A DNA stretch of 64,000 nucleotides from Cinnamomum chago (GCA_038049695.1 CP142457.1:61190501-61254500), one strand, 5' to 3'; counted from the first letter of the stretch, positions 12,121-24,737 are shown. Program-made: numbers and translations. The notes: generated by a model not told the origin, from the sequence alone.

Positions 12121-12882
12121 GAGAGTATGCATTGACCCTTTCAATATATCATTTACAACTAGACTAATAAAGGGGTTGACTCCATATTAAGCCAATGGAA
12201 GTGAACCACGGACAACTTTGCCAAATTTAACCAAACCGAGCCCAATGGCGGACATAGGACTTTCATTTGGATGGTGTGAGCATTAATGGATTGATTTGGG
12301 TATTGTAGATAGTCTACTATACCTGTTGAGTCTCGAAACTACACTCTGACATATCACTGCCGTATCTATGTCTTATTTTGAGGCATCATAGGTTGCAGTC
12401 CTCAAACCAACACCCAATGGCCAGATTATCTCAAGTCTCCTTTTAACCCACAGAAGTTGGCTTGCAACAATTTGAGATGGTGGGATTGGCCCACCATCAA
12501 ATTGATTGCATAGCTTTTACACATTACTCTCACCATTTGGCCTCCAGTGTTTCATCATGCCTTTTACATGACCACTCCGATTGTGAGCCTAACTTCAGTT
12601 GGCGGAAAATTCAAAATAAGATATAAATTCTAAATAGTTTGCAAAAACGGTCACATCTTCTTCTTGGGGATCACAATTCCGTCTGTGGATCCATCACAAT
12701 CACAACACATTCCCTTTGAGTCCGTCGGTGAGTCTGTCGGTACCAATGGTCCACTAGATCAAATCTGACATAATCTCTTTCAAAAAATTTTATTGTACAA
12801 ACTGAGATTGAGAGATCGTAAGGCTTGAGTTGATTGTTAGATGGGAGAAGATGTTGATTTTCTTTATTGAATTTTTTTTTTT
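12121..12882. other. Intergenic, nothing recognised
   Basis: No open frame of note and no structured repeat recognised. A poly-T run near 12878-12890 belongs to the next feature's leader. Confidence 0.4.
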
Positions 12883-13080
12883 GACGGTGATAATTGTAGA
12901 AACTCTATGATACCATAAAGGATTTCAAGAATCATTTCTTTCCATAAATCTCACAATAACATTCAATTGAGAATTGATCTCAATTTATACAATGAAGAAC
13001 AAGTCTAATCAACAATTATTTAAAATTCAAACTACCTAAAATCTCTAACAAATCCTTATCTAAAATACTAATCTCTAACA
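12883..13080 (-). mobile_element. Copia-type LTR with degenerate primer site
   Basis: On the minus strand the sequence starts TGTTAGAGATTAG at 13080. It contains TGTATAAATTGAG as a likely TATA region, and runs to about 12916. There TGGTATCATAGAG follows, one base off the usual tRNA-iMet primer site. A short leader ends in an A-rich run. Nothing of gag or pol follows, so this is a terminal remnant. Confidence 0.5.
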
Positions 13081-14074
13081 GGTTAAGTGTTGGACAAAGA
13101 TAAAAGAGGAAATGATGGAGTGGAGTTGCTTAATTAACCAGAAAGTAGGATGGATTTAAGAAGAAAAACGAACATGACAAAGGTGCTTTTGTGAGAATGC
13201 TTATGCTGGTGCTGTTAAATAGGAAAGATGCATTATTTGTTTATTAGAAAGTTTAGCATCAATCTTAAAATCTGGGTAGGGCCCACCTTTGTGTGATCCA
13301 AGCCCATCATTTTACATGCCCCTAAAAATGGCGTAGATTTCACTTGAACAGTAGTTATACAAAGTCAAACTGATCATATGTATTATTTACATAAAAAGTA
13401 ATCTTCAGCTGTAAAATATGAGGGACTTTTTTTTTTTGACCAAGCAAGTGGGCTGGCCCAAATCAGAAATAAATCATTAAAGAGAATTTCCAATTCTACC
13501 CTACCTAGAGGTCAATCCTCGGACAGCTGGGTGAAAAGCAAGATTGGCAAACCACTACTTTCATCCAATCAACAATGAAGTAAAAATATCACATAACTAC
13601 TTCATTCTTCACTTTTTTTTCTTTTTTTTTTCATCCAAACAACAATATATATAAAATAACTGGCCTGCTTTTACTCCTTCCTTGCTGCTACTTTTGCCAA
13701 ACAAATAAATAGACCCAATACTCGAACAGGCATTCCATGTTAACCATGTGAATTGACTGCCAGAAAATTGCTTGTAACTGATTTTACTTCAATTTATGAA
13801 AAGAAAAGAAACAAGAATAAGAGAAGAATGGGTGCAAAAAAGTAATAACCATCGACTGAAATTGAACTTTGGTTTGTTTAGGACCATCTTATATATACAA
13901 TAAACTTTTGCTTGGCAGTACTGCACAAGACAATTTGTAAGGTGATGGTTGTTTGTTTTAGGTGAGAGAGTGATGGCAGTCTTTAGACTTGTGGCGTTGG
14001 TTTGAGTTTGTGGTTTACCCATGTACCACAATTCAGAGTGATGTTTCTGTCTGTGGGATCCAGTTTCCAGAGCC
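13081..14074. other. Intergenic, low-complexity tracts only
   Basis: Contains poly-T runs near 13429 and 13612-13630. No gene or RNA gene is recognised. Confidence 0.4.
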
Positions 14075-14088
14075 ATGAAATCTAAGTT
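14075..14088. repeat. Left candidate target-site duplication of the LINE
   Basis: ATGAAATCTAAGTT here matches ATGAAATATAAGTT at 20258-20271 at 13 of 14 positions. The A-tail of the LINE (seen as T on plus) starts exactly here. Confidence 0.6.
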
Positions 14089-14406
14089 TTTTTTTTGATA
14101 TAAGGGTAATTGTATTGAAGAAGAAAAAAAGAATACAAGAATATTCCTCCTGAATTGGAGGTGAGCAAAAAGAAAAAGAGAAAAACAGAAGCAGCAAAAG
14201 ACAAAGCTGGGAAGAGCCATATCAGAGGCCTGAGAAGAGGAGCAGAGAACATCTTGCAGGGAGCAAAACCAAAAAGAAAGATACAAACAATGATCACCAG
14301 GGAAACAGAACCTCAAAACAGGGAGATCTTAGAACCAGACCTTATGGAGAAAAAACACTGGCTACTGGCCACCTTCAAAAGGATTGAATTCCTTAATTAA
14401 AGATAA

Positions 14407-17400
14407 TTAAGTACCTGGGCAATCTGTAATTTGCATTGATCTTAGGAGGGAGCAGAGTTGCTGGCTGACAAAAGGCTTGGAGATCTTCCTGAGAGTGTTG
14501 GTGAGGTCTTTTTGCAGGGTGGCTATGGTCTGTGAAAGAGGAGGGTGGCGGTTGTTGAAGATGGCTGCGTTCCTGGCCTTCCAAAGAGTGTAGATAACTG
14601 ACAGAAACGTAGAGGCCATATAGGATTTGCCAGTTGAGTTGTTTCCCCTGGAAAGAGAGAGCCAAATGGAAGGAGCAGAGCATAGAGAAGGCTGCTGGGC
14701 TCTGGCTGAGTGGATGGTCCATCTCCAAAGGGACTGAGCAGTAGAACAAGAGAAAAAAATGTGGCCTACTGAGTCAGATCCTTTGAAGCAGAGACTGCAC
14801 CTGGAGGCCAGGGAGTACCCGAGATGTTGGAGATAGCTTTCTGTAGGAGTGCGGTTGAGCATCAATCGCCAGCCAAAACAGCTGATTCTAGGAAGGGAAA
14901 TGCCATTCCAAATCAAGGGTAGCCATTGGAGAGTGGAACCTCTGGATCTGAATGCATTCCAGGCGCTACTTTTGGAGAGCTGGCCATTAGTGGAGTCCTT
15001 CCAGATGAGCTGGTCTCTAGCAGTGGAGTTGGGGGAGAGAAGAGAAGATGCAGAGGAGAGCCAGTCTTGGATGTCTGGAGGTAAGCTCAGAGGGAAGTGC
15101 CAAGATCCTGAGAGGGGCTGGAAGAAGGAAGCAAGAGGTTGATCCTGAGGGAATTGCTGATTTGGGAAGACAGTAGAGAGAGGTTTGTCCCCAGACCATG
15201 TGTCGTGCCAAATGTTGATTTCTTTACCGTCTCCGAAGATCCAGGCACTGCCTTGATGGATGAAATGAGCAAGACTGCGAATTCTTTTCCATATACAGGA
15301 GCCATAAGGGGTATTAGTTGCATTCCATATGGACTGGTCCTTGAAGTATCGAAGCTTGAACCAAGAAGACCAAAGGGAGTTCTTTGTGGAGGCTTGCCAA
15401 CCCAGCTTAATGAGGGAAGCGTTGTTGACTTCAGAGATGCGTTTGATGCCTAGACCACCTTCCTGCTTGGGGAGAGTAACTTGAGACCAGTTGACATAGT
15501 TGATTTTGGAGGAGGATGCTGAGCCCGACCATAGAAAATGCCTCAGGAGACGCTTTATGTCTTTACAAATGGAAGAAGGAAGGGGGAGAATGGAGGCACA
15601 ATGTAAGGGAATACTGGAAAGGACATGCTTAATAAGGATAAGCCTACCAGCGAAGGAGAGGGACTTGGCTTTCCAGGCTGATAGCCTAGAGTTAATGGAG
15701 TCCAGCAAGGGAAGGAAATGGAGGCGTTTAGGAGTGCCAAAAACAATAGGAAAACCCAAATACTTGAGCTGAACTTGGCATTCTGGCAGACCCAGAATGG
15801 AGTAAATTCTGGCTCTCTTCCTGATGCTGCAGTTACCAAGGAAAAGCTGGCTCTTGGTGAGGTTAATGTGCTGGCCTGATGAAGATTGGTAGATATCAAG
15901 GAGGTCTTGGAGAGCAAGGACACCAGAAGTTACTCCATTCATTAGAATGATGATGTCATCAGCATATAGGAGGTGACAGGGGGTGTGGGGGATTGGGGAG
16001 AGGGGAAGGAGTAAGCCTTGGGAGTGGAGGTTGTGGAGATGAAGGCTGATGATTTCTTCTGCTAAGATAAACAGATATGGGGAAAGGGGATCTCCTTGTC
16101 TCAAGCCGCAGGAGGAGCTGAAGAAGCCATGGGGGGATCTATTGATCAGGACAGAGCATTTAGATGTACACACACATTCCTTCAAAAGAGAGATCCAGTC
16201 TTCAGAGAAATTGAAGAAACGAAGAGCTGAGAAGAGAAAAGACCAGTTGAGCTTGTCAAAGGCTTTTGTTATATCAAGTTTAAGGCAAAGGGATCCTCTA
16301 CTGAGCTTGGATTTGAGTCTTTGGAATAACTCAAAGGTAAGGGCTGAGTGGTGGTGAATGGATCTACCATGGATGAAGGCTGCTTGATAGGGGGAGATTA
16401 ACTTGGGAAGAAGAGAGGTGAGCCTGGAGGCTAGAATTTTGGATATGATTTTGTAAGAAAAGTTCAACAGACTAATTGGCCTGAAGTCTGCAAATGTTGT
16501 AGGGGAGTTGGATTTGGGGATGAGGGAGAGAAAGAAGGCATTGGAGGCTCTAAGGATTTTCTTGGATTGGAAGAAATGTTGAACAACTGAGGTTACTGAA
16601 ATTCCTATGATATCCCAGGTAAAAGTGTAGAAGTGGCCATTGAAGTCATCTGGGCCAGAGGAACTGTTCTTCTTAAGAGAGAAGACTGCTGATTTAATTT
16701 CTGAGGGGGAAGGGATTGAAATTAGGAAAGAATTTTCAAAGTCAGAGACCTTGGGACTATGAGTCTGGAAAAGGATAGGATTAAGATGACAAGCATGGGG
16801 TTTGAAGAGGTTGGAGAAGAATTGGACTGCTTGGTCTTGGATGATGGTAGTGTCTTCTGTTAGGCTGCCATTAACTGATATGTGGTTGATTCTATTGAAG
16901 GAGCCTCTGGCTTTGGCAGAGTTGTGGAAAAAACTAGTGTTCAGATCACCCTCTTTAAGCCAAGAGATTCTGGATCTCTGTTTCCAATGGATTTCTTGGG
17001 CTTTAAGGGTTTCATGGAGATGGAGATTAGCATCTAAGAGGGCTGTCCTATGGGAGTCAGAAGGGTGGGAGTCCATATTTTGTTGGCATCTCTGGATGGA
17101 GTCTTCGGCAACCAGAATATTATGGTGGACGAGACCAAAGGTATTCTTGCTTTAGGATTTTAGAGCTTGCTTGAGAATTCTGAGATTTTGGGCTAGGATG
17201 AATTGAGGGTTCCCTTCAATATTGACATTCCAGCTGGACTTAACCACATCCAGGAAGGAGGAATGGAGAGTCCATTTATTTTCAAATTTGAAGGGGGTTG
17301 AGGGGGCTGGAGGAGGAGAGGAGTGAGTTAGAAGGAGAGGAATGTGGTCTGAGGATAGTCTAGGAAGATGGTGGACTGTGGGATCTGTGAAGGTGGATAG

Positions 17401-18027
17401 CCAAGTGGGGTTGACTAAGGCTCTGTCTAATTTTGCAGCCACGTAGGAGAGGCCTTGTCTATTATTAGACCAGGTGAATTGGCTGCCAGTAGAGGGGGTG
17501 TTGGAAAGACCTGCTTGCAAAACAGTAGTTTGAAAATCTTTGAGAGAGGATGGGGTAGACTGGCGGATACTGAGTTTTTCATTGTGGGCAAGGATGGCAT
17601 TAAAGTCGCCAAGGACACACCAAGGCAGGGTGGTAGGAGAGGTTTCAATGAGAGTTTTCCAGAGATCCTTCCTAAGGGATGAGTTGGTGGAGGCATAAAC
17701 TCCAGTAATGAGGTAGGAGAGGCTAGATATTTTATTAGAGAGAAGCATGGTGAGGTGTTGAGTGGAGGAATTAGAGACAGAGGCTATAAAAAGGTGGGAG
17801 GACTTGGAAAAACACCAAAGGTTGGGAGGGGATAGAGGAGGGGAATTGGAGTGGAAGGTATCAAAACCGAAATCTGAAAGGCCAAGAGAGTGGGTGGAGG
17901 AAAAGGCTGACATTGGTTCAGAGATGAAAATCAGGTCTGGGTGGTGGTGGCGGACAAGGTTGACCAGAGCTCTAGTGGTAGGGAGATTGACTATTCCCCT
18001 ACAATTCCAGTAGAGGATCTTTAACAT
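14407..18027 (-). pseudogene. LINE ORF2: AP endonuclease plus reverse transcriptase, one in-frame stop
   Basis: Two open pieces in the same frame, 17152-18027 (291 aa) and 14407-17076 (889 aa from its first ATG), are separated only by TAA at 17152-17154. The 75 nt between stop and ATG continue the protein. The first piece is an APE-like endonuclease (WNCRG near residue 8, GDFN near residue 142, SDH near the end). The second is a non-LTR reverse transcriptase with QGDPLSP and the catalytic YADD, followed by a C-terminal zinc-finger-like region seen after RT in plant L1 elements (Cys/His cluster near its residue 770). The enzyme would nick DNA and copy the LINE RNA in place. The stop splits nuclease from polymerase, so this copy is presumably inactive. 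Confidence 0.88.
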
Positions 18028-18576
18028 GGACGAATGGGGGGGGAGGTGCGCTTGGATCTAGACCTCCTAGTGATCGGACCAGTACCTGGGGTTGAGCAGG
18101 TTAGTTTCCCTTTGTGCTTGGGAGGGGGCCTGTAGTTGATAGCCATTGAGTGCTGATGAGCCTTGACTAGAGGGGGAACCATTGTGGGAGTTGGAGCAAT
18201 GGGAGGGGTAGAAAGAGGAATTACCAGAAGAGGAGGGGCAGGGGGAGGAGGGACTAAGTTTTCCGGAATGAGAGAGGTAAGAGCTGCCTGAGGGAGGAGA
18301 GCTGGAGATCCTAGTTTGACAGGGGAGGAGGGATAGGGCGAGACTAAGGGATGGTCAAAGCCTGGGGGGGGGGGGGATATAGACTTCCTATCTAAGAAGG
18401 TCTGGAGATTGCGCCCATAAATATAAGGATTGGAGACTGGATCTAAAAAGGAGTGGTTTTCCAGAATTTCAAAGGGATTGGAGGTATCTATGATTGAAGA
18501 AGTTGATTTTTCAAGGATGATGGAGACTACATCATATGGAAGATCATTGAGGGAGGATTTAGGCAGAGTAGGGGCA

Positions 18577-20123
18577 TTAACTAGAGTGGGGGGAGGCTTG
18601 GAGGGGGATTGTGTAAGGACAGTAACTAGAGGGGGGAGGCTTGGAGGAGGTTGAAGGAAGAAGAGAATGGGAGGGAGGGATAGACAGAGAAGGAAGTGAA
18701 TTGGTGATGGGAATGTGGTCAGGGGAAGCTGGTTTAGAGCTAGAGAGAACTTGGGTGGCTAGAATGGGTTGAGAGTCAACCAGAGATTGAGGCTGAGAAG
18801 AGGAGGCTGTTGAAGACGAGAGTCCAGGTTGGGAGACGGGGTTAGCACGATTGAAATTACTGAGAGATTTGGTGGAGCTGGAGGTCTTCTGGCAAGTAAG
18901 ATTGGAGTGGCCGGTTTGGAGACAGAGGGAACAGGGGAGGTGCTCGTAAGTGATAGAAATGACTTGCTTGCTGTCTCCTTGCAAGTCTACAAGGATGGAA
19001 TGAGGTAATGTTTTGGATAGATCCAGGTTAATCAGGACCCTGGCAAAGGTTAGGATCCTTTGGGAAGAGGTGATTTCGTCTAGCTTAATGGGGTGGCCTA
19101 TGGAGTTAGCTAGAGATAGGATTATGTGTTGGCTCCAGCAATGGTAGGGGAGCCCAGAGAGTCTCACCCAAACTGGAGCAAATGAAGGCCAATCTGATTC
19201 GTCTTGGCCAGGGGACTAGGAGAGGAAGAAAATTCTCTTTCTGTCTAAGAGCATGGGGGAGAGGCCAAGGAGGAAGGACTTATCTGCAGGAGAATTGAGA
19301 CGGAAGATAAAATTACCTTGCTTGGTGAGGGAGACAAGGCAGGGTCTGGAGAGGGGCCAGTGCTTGGCTTTGGCTTCAACCCATTCGAGAGAGGGGGCGC
19401 CTACCTACAAACTTGCCTATAACTGCGAAGGAGAATGATTCTTTGCTGGAGGAAAGCATGGACTGGGGTATCGTCAGGGAAGGTTGGCCATTAATCCAGG
19501 TGGTGGTGGGGGGGGGGGGGGGGGGGGGGGAAGGTGGGAAAGGGAGAGGAAGGTATTGAGGAGGAGAAGAGGTTAGCAAAGGAAGGGGGGTATTGGATTG
19601 GAGGTTGATGGTGGGGACCTGAGCAGGGCAGTGGAGGGAAGGACGAGGGGACCGCGATTTGAATCGATGGAAGGTTGGGAGAATGGGTTAAATCTGCAGG
19701 GGGGGGGGGGGGGGCTAAGAGAGGTGAGGAGTGGGTTCTGCTGGGGGAGCTTGGGATAGGGTGACAGATGGGAGAGGCAGAGTGGGAGGAGGAAGTTGAC
19801 CTGCTAAGGGGTGTGAAGAGGTTAGAAGGGGTGTGGAGGCGGGAAGAGGTTGGGTTTGAAAAACTAAAGAGGGAGACTGGCTGAGAGAAAGGATCTGACC
19901 TGGGGGACGAGACTGAGAGGAGAGCTGGCCTACCAGGGGAGGGGGGATGAGTTGGAGCTGGGCGGGAGCTAAGGGGGTTTGAAAAGCTGGCTGGGGATTC
20001 TGAATGGGGGGGGGGGGGGATTTGAGATAGGATTGGAGGGGGTCGGGGAAGGAGAGGGGGGAGGCGAAGGTGTGAGGGCTGGAAGGGAGGAGATGGTGGA
20101 GAGGGAGGGAGCTCTGGGAGCAT
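18577..20123 (-). pseudogene. LINE ORF1: RNA-binding protein with DUF4283-like region and zinc knuckle, broken
   Basis: Pieces of one protein lie in three frames. 19491-20123 encodes a very Pro/Ser-rich N-terminus. 19376-19579 continues into the start of a DUF4283-like region. The frame then shifts near 19380-19400 to that of 18577-19167, which ends in a CX2CX4HX4C knuckle (CSLCLQTGHSNLTC) and a Ser/Pro-rich tail. An in-frame TAG at 19216-19218 sits where relatives commonly have Trp. The frame change in the Pro-rich part falls near a 23-base G run (19508-19530), consistent with slippage. ORF1 proteins of plant L1 elements bind the element's RNA. 18028-18576 has no clean frame and probably holds the remainder of ORF1 and the ORF1-ORF2 linker. 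Confidence 0.7.
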
Positions 20124-20257
20124 TGCCCTGGCTCCGGGACACCAGGAAAAAACGATGCCCTAGCTCCGGGAGACAGGGGCGCTTGGAATGGTTTAAGGAA
20201 CTTCGAGAGGCATGTTGCGGAATGGGGTTCTTAAAAACTCATCTAGTATGGTAAAGG

Positions 20258-20271
20258 ATGAAATATAAGTT
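20258..20271. repeat. Right candidate target-site duplication of the LINE
   Basis: See the left duplication at 14075-14088; 13 of 14 bases match. Confidence 0.6.
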
Positions 20272-21997
20272 AGTAGACAGACAATGGACCCCTCAAACAT
20301 GCCACATGTCCTCTTCTAAATAAAAAGGCCATAGGAACTCAAGAACTGTTTGATAAGGGGAGATGTCTAGACTGAAGAGGATCAGGACAGCGCAAGAGCC
20401 GTTTGATGAGGGGAGTTTCTTGCTTGAATTCGAATTGTTGTGGATACCAAGATTACTCAAATCCCTGCTAATGGATTCTCCAGTGAAGTCACTTATTCAA
20501 TAGAGAGAGAGAGAGAGAGAGTTCTGGAAAGTTCTTTTTTCTTAAAAGAATAGAAAGTCTAAAAAGAACCCTTCAACTTCTGTAATTTGAAATGCTTGGA
20601 CCAACCATATTATCTAAACGTGAAAACCCTAGACTTTCCCATGAATCAGGTCTGGGAATTAGGTCGAATTATGCTAATTATCATAGTATAAAAGTCAACC
20701 CTGTACGAGGAATTGTTCATGTTTAAAACCTTCCACGTGATCACCTCACATCCTGGAAGTGTCATTTCTGATTTCTCTCTCGATCTAAATTGGTGGCTCT
20801 CAGTGTGACCAGAGGGGTATTTCACCTACCTTGAATCATATGAAATGTATTATTAAATCAAGGTTGGGTCCATTACTCTTTGTCGTCAATATGATTAATC
20901 TTTCTGTTCCAAGATGGCTAGGCATTTAAAATCCTAATCAACTCTACTAGTTTCTATTGGTCAATTAAAGATTTTCATTGTCTTGGAAACTTTATGGGCG
21001 TATTCATGGTCACGGTGAAACGGATCAAACAAACAAACAGTTTTAGATCACCCCAATAATGGCTTACAGGTAAGATGTGGAGGCTCAGCCCAAACATGAC
21101 CCCTTTGTTAACGAGGCTGAAAAGGCCAACCTGAAACAAACTTAAAAGTTGATAAGATTCAAACTCAAACCTGGTCGGAGTATATTCGGTTGTGAGTCAC
21201 AATGCAATTAGTTAGAAAGACACTCAATACAAGTTGGCGGACCGAGTTCGGAGCTGTCCAAAATCTAATGAAAGACAATGTCGAATCGGCTCTAAATTTG
21301 CACTATCTAGCAAAGGGCCTACAAATTTAGATGAAGATTCTCTTAAAAATTATTTACACCAAAAACTCGAGCTGTTAATAAACCACACACAATAATATAT
21401 GTTAAGAGGTCCTTTTGAACAGAAATCATTTGAATTCAAAATCCAACAACATGTTAAAAGTTTTGTTAGCCATTCGAAACCGAGCAAAACGTTTAGGTAA
21501 ACCATTAAACCATATGGGTGGGTCTGCTACTTTCCGGGTCCCTTCCAAGTCCATACACGTGAAATGGCCCAAAGTCAGTCAGTCACAAAACCACTTGTGA
21601 AGACTTCCAATCTTTACTCTCTTTTTTAATTTTCTCAGTGCACGAGGGTCTTTCCTTTGACCGTCTACTTTTCTGAAATGGATTGGGACAAGATATGCCT
21701 CCTGATAACTCGACTTGCCGTGACACTTGTGGTAAATAGGAGAAGAATCATGACTGGAAAGATAATAGGGTTTCTTGTCGTCCTTTCGAGACCCGAATCC
21801 ACGAACGTGGGCTTAAAATGAAGCCACCAAAGTCCCATCATCCATCTTCAGTCAAACGTGGATTGCGATTCTGACGTCATCGGTGCACCTCACTAGCAAC
21901 CGATCTGCTTTTGACTCTCCCCTCCCTTGCATCCGAAGAAAACTACAGAATTGCCATTGGTTTTTTGGTTCTTCAACTCCAAATTACAATTCAATCA

Positions 21998-22029
<32 letters not shown>

Positions 22030-22068
22030 ATGCAGGCTTTCAGTTCTTTGAACTAGAATAATCCCTAT
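20272..22068. other. Intergenic, simple repeats only
   Basis: Contains a (GA)n run at about 20502-20521 and a (TA)n run near 21997-22015. Open frames here are short and without recognisable motifs. Confidence 0.4.
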
Positions 22069-22076
22069 GGATTTAA

Positions 22077-22185
22077 GAGAAAAAGCCGAATAAAATTTCC
22101 CTATAATACCAGTGTGGTAGTGCAGTTTCAAACCCACAACCTCTGAATATAAACTATGGTCTTAAGTCAACTCAACTATCTATTG
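22077..22185 (-). mobile_element. tRNA-derived SINE candidate
   Basis: The minus strand carries an A-box-like stretch, TAGTTGAGTTGACTTAAG (22161-22178), and about 40 nt later a B-box-like GGGTTTGAAACTG (22123-22135). That spacing is as in pol III tRNA promoters. The 3' end is T-rich (CTTTTTCTC). Identical 8-bp sequences GGATTTAA lie at 22069-22076 and 22186-22193 and may be the target duplication. Confidence 0.5.
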
Positions 22186-22193
22186 GGATTTAA

Positions 22194-23236
22194 ATCATAT
22201 TACTTTTCAGTTTCCAATGACCCATCGGAAGATTCTTTGATGTGGTTAGAATCATCCCATTAATCTGATTTTAGAACAAGATGGAAATCTAAATCACCCA
22301 ATGACCTTTTTCTATTCTTTTTTTTATTTCAATCAATGTAAAATGATTTTTAAGTAAATAGGACTATGGATTTCTTCTGACGAGCAGCATTGGTTTTCTG
22401 CATAATCACACTGAGATTTGGAAAGCACAAAATTAGTAACTTGTGGAAAAGTACTTTTGCTTTCCACACCTTTTTCTTTTAGAATAGTAGCCATACACAC
22501 AGGTATTTTTTTGTCATTGTGATCCAACTCTCCTCCTTGTCCTTGATACGAGCACATTGCAAACGACCAATACATGATGGTTATATAGTCTAGATTGATA
22601 ATTGGTATCAATTATCTACTGGCTGATTGGCTTTCACATGGTTTTAAAACATTGTTGAAGATATATATATATATATATTTATTTATTTTTAAATTTTTTT
22701 TTTCTTTCCAATCATGAAAACAAGAGGACTGAAAAAAGGGCTGATACTGAAATTGTGTTCCACATCACAAACACTTAATTACGTTTCACCTTCATCTCAT
22801 CTCACATCGAAGTGAAGCTCGGCTCAACTTGGGACATTGATAACCCTAGGTCTTGGCATCCATTGCATGAGGCGATGACTGATTCTAACTTGTGATATAA
22901 GAGCATCCAGTCACAACCGTACACACGTCGCTTGTAATATGTGGCCTTTTGCTTTTGGACTCTTAACACAATCACCTCAATTTTGCATTCATCATTTATG
23001 ATGAAAAATGATCCAGTGTGACAATATTCGCCACCAAGTACGGTGCATCTGAAACAGATATCGGCCATTGGTGGAACCTACCAAACTCCATTCAAACAGT
23101 TTAATCAATTATTATGCTCTACTACAGATTAGATTCTTCTGTTTGTATAGAAAAAAAAATAGAATAAAGTGAAGTTCAAACTTAAACAATTTAAAATCTC
23201 AATCCTATTATGTTTGAATGAGTTCGGCCACATGTA
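22194..23236. other. Intergenic, nothing recognised
   Basis: AT-rich sequence with a (TA)n run near 22664-22678. A minus-strand 88-codon open frame at 22802-23068 resembles nothing I know. Confidence 0.35.
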
Positions 23237-23342
23237 GGGTTGAGAATTTAATCTATTAGGGTCAATTTAACTTCAATTTAATCTATTTTGGGTTGAGAAT
23301 TTAATCTATTAGGGTCAATTTAACTTCAATTTAATCTATTTT
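23237..23342. repeat. 53-bp tandem duplication (two copies)
   Basis: The unit starting GGGTTGAGAATTTAATC occurs at 23237-23289 and again at 23290-23342 with no difference seen, so the duplication is recent. Confidence 0.85.
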
Positions 23343-23437
23343 TTGCCTATCCAAACAGGGCTAAGAGTTATGAATAAAGTTTATAGTAATTATATTATGT
23401 TGTTTGAGTAGTAATGCCTCTTGAAAATTGCCATTCA

Positions 23438-24298
23438 ACCCCACCATGAATATAACTTGGGATTTTTACCACATGGGATATAAAAGACTATGAATTTCTC
23501 AAAATAGTATTGACCAAAACTATATCCCAAATGTGAGTACTATACATGAGACCCTAAATTCTTTTTCCAATTCTACCTATTTTGTGTGATATTGCACGAT
23601 CTATGCGATATCGCAAAAACTGTTGGATCTCCCTCTTACATTTCTCTTCGTTTCCATCTCCTAAAGTACTAAACCTCATTTTTTTTCCTGCGACCTTCCC
23701 ATTCCTACGACTTTTTCGATTGTTAAAAAAGGTTCCAAAAAAGTGTAGTATTTTATTCTCTTCACCTGAAGATGATTCATGAGAAGCAGTTCCCAAAAAG
23801 GGTACAAAGACCCCAAAGTTTTACATGGTATTGATATTGTGGATCCATCCCTTGTCTTCCGGGTAAATTTATCACATCAACACTGTAACCAAATGGAAAA
23901 GAAAAAGGAAAAAGAGTTGTGAAGAGACCTTGAGATACTTTTGGATAAATGGAAGAGCAACGGAAAAACCCTATTGAAAACTCTTTTTAACGATGGATAA
24001 AGTAGTAAGAATCAATAAAGTCATAGGAAGTAATGGATGTTTAGTTCTTTAGGAGGTGGAAATGGAGGAAAATATAACAGGGAAAACCGATTATTTCCAC
24101 CTTTAGTTTGTGCGATGTCGCACGGATTGTATAATAATGCACAAAATGGGTAGAATTGGAAGAGGAATTTGGGGCCCCATTTACAATGATCATGTTTGGA
24201 ATATAGTTTTGGTCAACACCATTTTGAGCAATTTATGGTCTTTTATATCCCGTATGGTCAAAATCCCATATAACTTCTATTAAAATGAAGTTTGGACA
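23438..24298. mobile_element. Foldback/MITE-like element with long inverted arms
   Basis: The left arm (about 23438-23680) and right arm (about 24030-24298) are reverse complements over about 240 bp, at roughly 75-85 percent identity by eye. Shared stretches include GGGATATAAAAGAC, TTGACCAAAACTATAT and TTCCAATTCTACC. About 350 bp of non-matching sequence lies between. Exact ends and a target duplication could not be fixed. No coding region is present. Confidence 0.6.
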
Positions 24299-24737
24299 TG
24301 TCCAATCACTAGAAAAGTAGTATGAAACATTGGGGTTTAAATTATTCTTGATAATTTATTATACACCAAAGATTTGTGATTTATCTACCCTATTAATTCT
24401 CTTTACTTTATCATTTATTAAATGTCACCCAAGACCCCATTTCTCCTGCACCATTCTAAAAGCAAAAGGCCATTTTTGTAATAAAGTGAAGAAGCAAGTT
24501 CTAATCTAATAAAAAAAGTCACACAAGTCAAGGCCATCAACAAATGTTTCCAAGATCAACAAGCAGAGGTCACACCTACACCTCTCGTTCATCTCACCTA
24601 CGTCTCTCCTTTTATTATCACCCATCAAACTCCTTCCGTTCCTTATGCTTCCCTACAAATAACAAAACCAACTTACGTTTTCCAGCATTTCACTTCAACT
24701 TGTCTACTCCATAACAAACAAAAGAATCCATTCCAAC
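24299..24737. promoter_or_regulatory. Upstream region of the plus-strand ERF gene
   Basis: This 440-bp stretch lies between the foldback element and the ERF start codon. CT-rich and AT-rich segments such as CCTACAAATAACAAA (about 24653-24667) could hold the core promoter and leader. I do not see an unambiguous TATA box or GCC box. Confidence 0.35.

Larger units (their letters stand above)
14089..20257 (-). mobile_element. L1-type LINE retrotransposon, degenerate, minus strand
   Basis: A non-LTR element of about 6.17 kb with a 3' A-tail (T-run at 14087-14096), a 3' UTR (to about 14406), ORF2 with endonuclease and RT (14407-18027), ORF1 (about 18577-20123), and a 5' leader to about 20257. The candidate TSDs are 14 bp with one mismatch. 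Both ORFs carry stops or frameshifts. Four G-runs of 13-23 bases on plus (18364, 19508, 19699, 20006) lie in the ORF1 region. Confidence 0.85.

Noticed and set aside
16802-17155. Plus-strand frames opposite LINE ORF2 and ORF1 (for example 16802-17155, 19979-20254)
   Set aside because: They are shadows of the minus-strand LINE proteins with low-complexity composition.
22802-23068. 88-codon minus-strand frame with several Cys residues
   Set aside because: The Cys spacing fits no zinc motif I recognise, and there are no neighbouring exons.
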